This document shows, in pieces, positions 52,783 to 58,976 of a stretch of 58,976 nucleotides of DNA (position 1 is the first letter of the stretch; the number at the start of each line of letters is the position of its first letter). The DNA is from Symbiobacterium thermophilum (GTDB lineage Bacteria; Bacillota; Sulfobacillia; DYFQ01). The stretch covers positions 1 through 58,976 of the forward strand of contig DYFQ01000016.1 of assembly GCA_020725105.1 (NCBI GenBank). Reading direction: 5' to 3'. The notes beneath the pieces were generated by a model, which was not told the origin of the DNA, made no database searches, and saw only the letters and a list, made by a program, of their open reading frames with translations. A program made the translations under genes and the position numbers.

Positions 52783-55287
52783 ATGCTGTCGCGAGCCCAC
52801 GCCCTCTTGGCCCTTCGCGGGCGGGCGCTGGTCCTGTTCTGCCTCGCCACCCTGCTTGTGAGCGGCTGTGCCGGCCCACCGACGCCCACAGTCGACGACG
52901 ATGGGTCTGGCCGGCCGGGGGAACAGAGGTCGGACGAACCCGACGCCTTCCCGCGCCTGTTCATGGGTCAGGCTCCCCGCGAGCGGGTCGAACTCCGCTT
53001 TGCCCCTGCCCAGGACCTGCCACGGGACCGGCGCCTCGGCGCGGCGGTGGGCCGCAACCACCTGGTGGTTCACGGCGCCGCGGACACCGCTGGAACGCGG
53101 GAGTTCATCTTCTACCGCCGCGAGGACCTGGCGGAGGTCGCCCGGATGAGGGAGGCGAGCGTGGGCCGGCCCGGCTACGGCTGGGCCGAGTTCTTCTGGG
53201 ACGACCTGTACGTGCTGGTAACCGACAGGGGCACGCGGGTCTACGCCGTCGAGAACGCCAGAGTCTCGATGGTCTGGGAACGGCCGGTGGCGGCCAGGCT
53301 CGTCGGCGAGGGGGCGCGCCGGCACCTGGCGGTGAGCGCCCCGGCCCTGCAACTGTTCCGGCAGCGGGAGGGGACCCTGTCGCTGGCCTGGGAGCCTGAC
53401 GAACCCTGGGAAGTCACGGACCTGTTGGCTTACGGGCCGGACGCGATGCTGGTGGCCACGGCCGACCGCGGCTGGTTGCGGGTTGACCTGGGCGACTATT
53501 CCGTAGTGGCGCTGGGGGTCGGCGGGCCGCACGAGGCCCGGGCCTGGGAGGAGCTTGGCCGTCGAGACGGCCCCCCTCCCCGCCACAGGTTTCTGGGCGC
53601 CACGGCCGAGGGCACCGTGCTGGCCACCGTCGACGGCCCCTTGGGCTCCTACTACCAGTTCTGGGCTTCGACCCCCGACGGGTTTCGACTGGTGGCCGAG
53701 AACTACCTGGTGTGGGGAGAGGTCAGCTTCTGGGCCGACGCCCGGGACGAGACCGTCGGCGAGGGGTTTGAGTTCCAGCGGGGGACCTCCCGGCTTCTGA
53801 ACTGGCGGGCTTACGAGATCTACGGCGCCCGCTACGCGGTGCTGGAGATGGACGAGGCCGCGGTTCGGCGGGCGGTGGAAGCCGGCAGGGAAGGGCCGGC
53901 CGCCCGGCTCCGGTGGGAAGAGGGTCCTGGGCCCCACGGCCGCGGGGTGGCCGCAGCCCCCCTGGGCGGTTTCCTCAGCGTGCGCAAGCCCATCGGCTAT
54001 CGCTTCTTCGCCCGGACGGCGGGGACCAGGCCATGGGTGGCCGGCGACTTTTCCGGCGCGGGGAAGCTCGAGCTTCTGGCTCAGCGGGCCGACGGCGTGC
54101 ACCTCATCACCGGGAACGAAAGGGAGGTGCGCGACGTCCGGCTGACGGGCCGCCGGGTTCAGTTGGGAGCCGTGGACGAATCGCACGGCCACGTGTACCT
54201 GCTGACCCAGGACGAACTCTTCCGCTTCGACCTGCGGACCCTGCTGGCGCCAGAGCATCGGACCGTTTACCCCTCGGTGAAGGCAAGCTGGGTGCTGGGG
54301 GCCGACGACACCATTCGCGGGCTGGCGGCTGCCGGGGGGCGGCTGTACCTTCAAGCCGGTCACGGGGCCGGTTACGTGCAGGCCGTGGACGCCGGTGGGC
54401 GTCCGCTGTGGCGGTTTGAGGTGGACGGGACGGGACCCGGGGTGACGGCCGACGGGGAGACGGTCTACGTCCCCGACTCGGCCGGTAGGGTGCACGCCCT
54501 CGAGGCAGCCTCCGGCCTGCCGCGCTGGCAGGTGGAGACCAGGGGTTGGATCAACTCGATTGTCGCCGGCCACGGCGGGGTGTACGTCGTCGGCCACACC
54601 GCCGGCCCGCGTCAGGGCTTCCTCCTGGCGCTTGACAACGCCTCCGGTGCTGAGCGCTGGCGGCTGGACGTCGCGTGGGCTCGTGGCGTGGAGTTGATCG
54701 AAGACCTGGTGTACCTGGGGGCGGGCGGAGGTTACCTATACGGCCTTGATCCCCTGACCGGAGCGGAAATCCGCAGGTTCCACACCGGCCTCGGGCCGGC
54801 CGTATTGCCCGTCGTGGCAGAGGGAATCCTCCTCGCTGTTGGCTGGGACGAGACCGACCACACCTACCTTCAGGCCGTGGACTTCGACACGGGGGCGTCG
54901 CTCTGGCGTCTTGACCTGGGCTATAAGGCCCACGTGCACCAGCCGGCGGCAGGGGACGGTGCCGTTTACCTGGCCGTAGACGGCCGCTTGCACGCCTTCG
55001 ACCTCGAAACCGGCTCGTACAGATGGAGCCTGGACGCCGAATACGGGTTTGCCTCGGTGGCGCTCTATGCCGAGCAGACGGTGTACGTGGCTGGGGATCA
55101 CGGGTACCTGTACGCCCTCGCTCCCGACACCGGGGAGATCAGGTGGAAGTACAACGGTGGGGCCCGGAGCCCGTCTTTCCCGTGGGGGATCCCCCTGCTG
55201 CTGGTCCGGGTGGACGACACGCTGTACTTCGCCGCCGACAACCGGCTCCACGCCATCGACCTGGTATCCCGACAGGATCGCCATTGA
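52783..55287 (+). CDS. Lipoprotein with PQQ-type beta-propeller repeats
   Basis: An 834-aa exported protein. The signal peptide ends in the lipobox LLVSGC (Cys29), followed by an acidic linker. Residues about 60-480 are a large unassigned extracytoplasmic domain. From about 500 to the end are repeating PQQ/WD-like blades: LYLQAGHGAGYVQAVDAGGR, VYVPDSAGRVHALEAASGLP, YLYGLDPLTGAEIRRFHTG, LHAFDLETGSYRWSLDAEYG and YLYALAPDTGEIRWKYNG. Such propellers usually scaffold protein contacts (BamB-like) rather than bind PQQ. No periplasmic partner gene is adjacent. Start ATG 52783. Confidence 0.85.
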   Translation: MLSRAHALLALRGRALVLFCLATLLVSGCAGPPTPTVDDDGSGRPGEQRSDEPDAFPRLFMGQAPRERVELRFAPAQDLPRDRRLGAAVGRNHLVVHGAADTAGTREFIFYRREDLAEVARMREASVGRPGYGWAEFFWDDLYVLVTDRGTRVYAVENARVSMVWERPVAARLVGEGARRHLAVSAPALQLFRQREGTLSLAWEPDEPWEVTDLLAYGPDAMLVATADRGWLRVDLGDYSVVALGVGGPHEARAWEELGRRDGPPPRHRFLGATAEGTVLATVDGPLGSYYQFWASTPDGFRLVAENYLVWGEVSFWADARDETVGEGFEFQRGTSRLLNWRAYEIYGARYAVLEMDEAAVRRAVEAGREGPAARLRWEEGPGPHGRGVAAAPLGGFLSVRKPIGYRFFARTAGTRPWVAGDFSGAGKLELLAQRADGVHLITGNEREVRDVRLTGRRVQLGAVDESHGHVYLLTQDELFRFDLRTLLAPEHRTVYPSVKASWVLGADDTIRGLAAAGGRLYLQAGHGAGYVQAVDAGGRPLWRFEVDGTGPGVTADGETVYVPDSAGRVHALEAASGLPRWQVETRGWINSIVAGHGGVYVVGHTAGPRQGFLLALDNASGAERWRLDVAWARGVELIEDLVYLGAGGGYLYGLDPLTGAEIRRFHTGLGPAVLPVVAEGILLAVGWDETDHTYLQAVDFDTGASLWRLDLGYKAHVHQPAAGDGAVYLAVDGRLHAFDLETGSYRWSLDAEYGFASVALYAEQTVYVAGDHGYLYALAPDTGEIRWKYNGGARSPSFPWGIPLLLVRVDDTLYFAADNRLHAIDLVSRQDRH

Positions 55288-55300
55288 CCCCACGCTAACG

Positions 55301-55349
55301 CCTGAGGGGTGACTCCGCGGTGATATCCCCCAGGGCGACACCCCTCAGG
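55301..55349. terminator. Bidirectional hairpin between lipoprotein and amidase genes
   Basis: CCTGAGGGGTG (55301-55311) pairs perfectly with CACCCCTCAGG (55339-55349). It sits exactly between the convergent lipoprotein and amidase genes. The same CACCCCTCAGG 11-mer forms part of the hairpin at 36504-36522. Confidence 0.6.
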
Positions 55350-55374
55350 AAACAGGCGGACAACCCCCTCAAGG

Positions 55375-56784
55375 TCAGGCGGGCACCGGCGGGCGGCGTT
55401 TCGCCCACGGCCGTGCTTGCTCCAGTTGCGCCGCCAGGCGCAGGAGCGTGGCCTCGTCGCCGAAGCGGCCCACGAACTGCACCCCCACCGGCAGCCCCTC
55501 GCCGTTCCAGTAAAGGGGCACCGACATGGCGGGGGCGCCGATAGCGTTGGCCGGCGGGGTGAAAGGCACGAAAGCGCCCGAGCGGGCCAGAGGCGCCAAC
55601 GGGTTGTCCGGCGGCGCCTCGAAGCTGCCCAGCGGTGGCGGCGGCTGGCTCACCGTAGGCGTCAGCCACAGGTCGTACTCGGTGAAAAAGGCGGCCATGG
55701 CTGCGGCCACCGCCTGCAGGTGTACCACCGCCAGGAGGTGCTCCGGTGCGCTCCGCTGCCGGCCCAGTTCCGCGAGGGCCCAGGTGAAGGGCTCGAACTG
55801 CTCCGGGGTTGGTGTCCGGCCCGTCAGTTGAGCCAGGCTGTCGACGGTCGTGGCGCACATGGCCGCCCAGAAGCCGGTGAACGCCCGGGCGAAGGCCGGA
55901 CCGTCAATGGGCGCCGGCGCCTCGGTGACGACGTGGCCCAGGTCGGCGCAGAGGGCCGCGGCGTCCTCGACCGCCGCCACGCAGTCGGGGTGCACCGGGA
56001 CCCCGGTGGGGGCGGCGGCCGTGAAGGCGATGCGGAGCCTGCCGGGGTCCGCGCCCACCTCCTCGATGTACGGGCGGGCGGGCGGAGGGGCCCAGTAGGG
56101 GTCGCCGGGGGCCGGGCCGGCCGTAGCATCCAGCAGCGCCGCGCTGTCCCGGACCGAGCGGGTGAGCACGTGGTCCACCGACAGGCCGAGGTCCGGGTTT
56201 CTGGGGTTTCTGCCCCGGCTCACCTTCAGGCCAAACAGGCCGCAGCACGAGGCGGGAATCCGGATGGAGCCGCCGCCGTCGCTACCGTGGGCAAAGGGCA
56301 CCATCCCGGCGGCTACCGCCGCGGCCGCGCCGCCGCTGGAGCCTCCCGCCGTCCGGGTCAGGTCCCAGGGGTTACGGGTAGGGCCAAAGAGCGCGGGCTC
56401 GGTGGTGGGCACGAGTCCCAACTCGGGGGTGTTGCTCTTTCCGAGCACCACCAGACCCGCCCGGCGGTAGCGGGCCACCAGTTCGGTGTCCATGGGCGAT
56501 ACCCAGTCCTTCAGAAACGCCGAGCCCGCCGTGTACCTGGCCCCGCGGTAAAGAGCTCCGAGGTCCTTCAACAGAAACGGTACCCCGGCGAACGGCCCGT
56601 CCGGCAACGGGCCGGCGGCCAGTTCGCGGGCCTCGTCGTACATCGGGGTCACCACGGCGTTGACCGACGGGTTCAGCCGCTCGATGCGGGCGATGGCGGC
56701 GTCCACCAGTTCCAGCGGCTTCACCTGCTTCGTGCGGACCAGTTCCGCCTGGGCGGTGGCGTCGAGCCACGCGAATTCGTCCAA
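55375..56784 (-). CDS. Amidase-signature family hydrolase
   Basis: A 469-aa amidase. The Ser-Ser-Lys triad is visible: Lys in VPFLLKDLG, cis-Ser in the signature [20 protein letters not shown], and the nucleophile Ser in [13 protein letters not shown]. It hydrolyses small amides; the subfamily resembles 6-aminohexanoate-cyclic-dimer hydrolase and fatty-acid amide relatives, and the substrate is unknown. TTG 56784 is preferred over TTG 56793 because GGAG would then lie at a workable distance. It is read convergently with the lipoprotein gene and follows the AEC transporter gene. Confidence 0.9.
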   Translation of the reverse strand: MDEFAWLDATAQAELVRTKQVKPLELVDAAIARIERLNPSVNAVVTPMYDEARELAAGPLPDGPFAGVPFLLKDLGALYRGARYTAGSAFLKDWVSPMDTELVARYRRAGLVVLGKSNTPELGLVPTTEPALFGPTRNPWDLTRTAGGSSGGAAAAVAAGMVPFAHGSDGGGSIRIPASCCGLFGLKVSRGRNPRNPDLGLSVDHVLTRSVRDSAALLDATAGPAPGDPYWAPPPARPYIEEVGADPGRLRIAFTAAAPTGVPVHPDCVAAVEDAAALCADLGHVVTEAPAPIDGPAFARAFTGFWAAMCATTVDSLAQLTGRTPTPEQFEPFTWALAELGRQRSAPEHLLAVVHLQAVAAAMAAFFTEYDLWLTPTVSQPPPPLGSFEAPPDNPLAPLARSGAFVPFTPPANAIGAPAMSVPLYWNGEGLPVGVQFVGRFGDEATLLRLAAQLEQARPWAKRRPPVPA

Positions 56785-56892
56785 CGGGGTCAACTCCTTA
56801 CTCGCGACTACAGTGCCCGGTGCCGTGGGTTGAGCCGGGCGGCGGGATGACTACGCCGCGCCGCCGGCCCCGGTCCTGCCCGCCCGGACAGC

Positions 56893-57786
56893 TCAGTGCA
56901 ACAACCAGAGCAGTCCGGGCACCGTGAAGAGACTGAGCACCGTGGTGGTCAGGGTGACGCTGGCCACCAGGTCGGGGCGGCAGCCGTACTCGATGGCCAG
57001 GAGGGTGGTGACCACCGCCGTCGGCGCCGCCAGCTGAAGCGTCAGCACCCTGGCGGTCAGGGGTTCCACCCCCACCACCAGGGTGACGGCCCACGCCACG
57101 GCGGGGGCGACGAGCAGCCGCAGCAACGCGGCGGTGGCCACCTGAACCTTCGCCCCCTGGAGCCGGGTGTCCGCCAGTTGCAGCCCGAGCACGAGAAGCA
57201 GCATGGGGATGGCGGCGCCGGCCGCCAGTTCCACCGGGCGGGCGAGAGCGTCGGGCAGCGTCAGCCCGGTCGCCCGCCAGGTGAAGCCCACGAGGGTGGC
57301 CAGGAAGAGCGGGTTGGTGGCGGCCGGACGGAGCGCCTGCCGCCAGCCGACCTTTCCCCGGGAGGCGATATAAACGCCGGCAGTGCTCATCAACAGGCCC
57401 TGGCAGATGCCGAAGATGACTGCCCGGTCCAGGCCCGGCTGGCCCCAGGCGAAGTAGATGATGGGGAAGCCGTAGTTCACGGCGTTGGAGAACACGGTGG
57501 CCAGCAGCAGCGCGCTCTCCACGTCCGGGCCCCACCGCCAGAGGCGGTTCACCAGGACGGTAACGCCGGTCAGCACCAGGGTGGAGAGAATGGCGAAGGC
57601 GGCGATGCGGGCCACCTCGCCGGCGGCCACCGCCCCCCTGAGGATCGAGTGAAAGATCATGGCGGGCAGGAGAACAAGAAGCGTGAAACGGGCGAACAGC
57701 CTGGCGTCGAGGTTGAGGGGCCGGCGCACGAGCCAGCCGGCGGCCACCAGGATCAGGACGGGTACTACGTTGTTGAGCAGGCCCAT
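56893..57786 (-). CDS. AEC-family (auxin efflux carrier-like) transporter
   Basis: A 297-aa membrane protein with about ten helices. Typical segments are VVPVLILVAAGWLVRR, LVLLPAMIFHSIL, VFSNAVNYGFPI, AAIPMLLLVLGLQLAD and LQLAAPTAVVTTLLAIEYG (the APT... region of AEC proteins). Bacterial relatives export or import malate and other organic acids. ATG 57786 gives a normal N-terminus, and 15 more bases upstream could also be coding. It lies 108 bp upstream of the amidase on the same strand, so an amide uptake/hydrolysis unit is possible but unproven. Confidence 0.87.
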   Translation of the reverse strand: MGLLNNVVPVLILVAAGWLVRRPLNLDARLFARFTLLVLLPAMIFHSILRGAVAAGEVARIAAFAILSTLVLTGVTVLVNRLWRWGPDVESALLLATVFSNAVNYGFPIIYFAWGQPGLDRAVIFGICQGLLMSTAGVYIASRGKVGWRQALRPAATNPLFLATLVGFTWRATGLTLPDALARPVELAAGAAIPMLLLVLGLQLADTRLQGAKVQVATAALLRLLVAPAVAWAVTLVVGVEPLTARVLTLQLAAPTAVVTTLLAIEYGCRPDLVASVTLTTTVLSLFTVPGLLWLLH

Positions 57787-57890
57787 CAGGCAGCATCCCA
57801 AACTGTGGCGCCCGACCCCGACGGGGCTGGTTCGTCGTGACGCGCCTCCGTCCCTGCTTGGTCAGGGTTAGACGGCTGCGGCAGTTTTCC

Positions 57891-58700
57891 TCAGCAGGCG
57901 AGACCTTTGCCACAGGGCGATACCGGGGCGGCGGTCTCATGTCCCCCGGCCTCGGCAGCCATGATTGTCTCAAGGGGCTCCTCCGGCCCCCGGACGGCCT
58001 GGTGCACCTGCAGGTGCATCTGGTGCAGCGCCAGGAGCCAGCAAACGGTTGACTCGCCGCCCTGGTTCCGGTTGACGCCGGCGGGGTGCAGGCCGTCGAA
58101 ACAGCCGCCCGTGGTGAAGTCATAGAGCACCGCCCGGACGTCGTTCTGGCCGAAGAACCAGCCGAAGGCCCATTGCATGAGGTTGCTCCGCCCAGCGGCG
58201 GTCGTAGCTCATGAAGTTCCGCGCCCGTCCGGTGACCGGGTCAAGCGCGTGGTGGAGAAATGACAGGTAGGTCTGGAGCAGGGGCAGGACCGATTCGTCC
58301 TGGTACAACTGCCAGTTCCGGGTCATTCCCACCAGCGCTCTGGCGTTGTCGTCCGTGTAGTACCCGTGGAACCGGTCAGGCGTGGTGAAGGCGGCGTGCT
58401 GCAGCAGCCCCGTGTCGTCGGTCATGGTCCGCAGGTGGCCGAGCCCGCCAGACCATCTGCCGGCCGTACTGGTAGGCCTGCTTGCGGAGGCGGTTTCTCA
58501 GCCCCTCGTCACCCAGGAGCGCCGTCAGTTCCCGCACGATGGCCCGGCTGTCGCGGAAGGGGACGAGTCGGCCGCGGCCGTCGGCCAGGAGTTCCCGGGC
58601 GTACCAGTACGGGGTGGAGACGATGGCCTTCCCGCAGGCCATGGCGTAGGCCAGGGTTGGCAACAGCCGCTCTGGTTGACATGCATACATAAGCAGAATA
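57891..58700 (-). pseudogene. Decayed glycosyltransferase with C-terminal barrel-like domain
   Basis: Three minus-strand frames in turn encode pieces of one protein. The first, from about 58690, is the end of a GT4 glycosyltransferase (LAYAMACGKAIVSTPYWYAR, LLGDEGLRNRLRKQAYQYG). The second is an (alpha/alpha)-barrel type domain (MTDDTGLLQHAAFTTPDRFH, GYYTDDNARALVGMTRNW, NFMSYDRRWAEQP). The third is its end (VLYDFTTGGCFDGLHPAGVN, RNQGGESTVCWLLALHQM). At least two frameshifts or small deletions, near 58440 and 58190, break it, and the N-terminal half is missing. Confidence 0.75.
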
Positions 58701-58976
58701 AGCAGAATGTCGTATTTGCCTTGGACGGTTCGAAGTTTTGGTTGCATAGCCGAATAGCCATGTAGTACACTTGTTCGGGGGCGGCTGCAGCCCATGCCGT
58801 TTGCGGCACCCGCCCGGGACCTGCAAGGATGCCGGGTGGCATGTGCGACGGCTTGCCGGACTGATCACCCGGGACCGCGGCTACAGCCGCAATCCCGCGC
58901 GTCCCTCCAAGGGAGGCCCAGGCAGGGGGGAACCCCTATCCGTACCGGCACCGGCGGGCGGGGCCCGCACGGCCCG
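58701..58976. other. Window end without a recognisable gene
   Basis: A locally AT-rich stretch (58675-58770) contains a tandem AAGCAGAAT repeat (58692-58709) next to the truncated glycosyltransferase; beyond it the sequence returns to high GC with no supported frame. The abrupt change of composition may mark the deletion or insertion boundary that removed the glycosyltransferase N-terminus. Confidence 0.4.

Overview
The window comes from a high-GC, endospore-forming Firmicute (Bacillota). The central gene order is the conserved Bacillus/Clostridium block: rpsU-yqeY-nfeD-floA-yqfC-yqfD-phoH-pgpH-ybeY-dgkA-cdd, recO-glyQS-PPDK regulator-ppdK, and dnaG-rpoD. It includes the sporulation genes yqfC and yqfD and a glycine T-box. 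GTG and TTG starts, strong Shine-Dalgarno sequences and very high GC suggest a Thermaerobacter/Symbiobacterium/Limnochordia-type thermophile or relative. This is inference from gene content; no 16S gene is present.

Layout. 0.1-3.6 kb: three tandem ParM/StbA-type actin-like ATPases. 3.6-19.6 kb: HIT protein, then the conserved rpsU-to-recO block, with a hydrolase and mgtE where era usually sits. 19.6-22.5 kb: an accessory insertion between recO and glyQS. It holds gene remnants, a Cys-rich peptide precursor with a radical SAM/SPASM maturase (a RiPP cassette), a transposase remnant, and a nearly perfect 34-bp repeat on either side of the cassette. 22.5-29.5 kb: T-box, glyQS, PPDK regulatory protein, ppdK. 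29.6-36.2 kb: HD-like protein (minus), dgt, FAD oxidoreductase, dnaG, rpoD. 36.2-37.2 kb: a decayed zone with GNAT and PKD-domain fragments and hairpins. 37.2-40.1 kb: a two-gene membrane operon (minus), a secreted copper-amine-oxidase-N/CAP protein and a methyltransferase fragment. 40.1-43.6 kb: a siroheme sulfite/nitrite reductase, a 59-aa protein and a YeiH-type exporter. 43.8-45.3 kb: an ArsP-like permease and a broken arsR. 45.5-49.1 kb: menA, an ArsR-PIG-L deacetylase fusion, and a MATE-like membrane protein. 49.3-58.7 kb: two PhzF proteins, DinB, an intact arsR, a PQQ-propeller lipoprotein, an amidase, an AEC transporter and a decayed glycosyltransferase.

How the genes work together. 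The core block serves translation, membrane organisation, nucleotide pools, replication initiation and the housekeeping sigma factor. PPDK sits next to its own regulatory kinase/phosphatase, and glyQS is controlled by tRNA-Gly. Sulfite reductase and YeiH form a plausible sulfite reduction/export unit. A 16-bp operator (ATCGAY-CGCC-ATCGAT) recurs at the intact arsR, at the broken arsR and, more weakly, before the permease, which suggests a small regulon.

The most promising undescribed system is the RiPP cassette at 20.4-21.8 kb: a 51-aa acidic leader with a six-Cys core and a dedicated SPASM maturase. Next are the ArsR-PIG-L fusion and the three chromosomal ParM paralogues.
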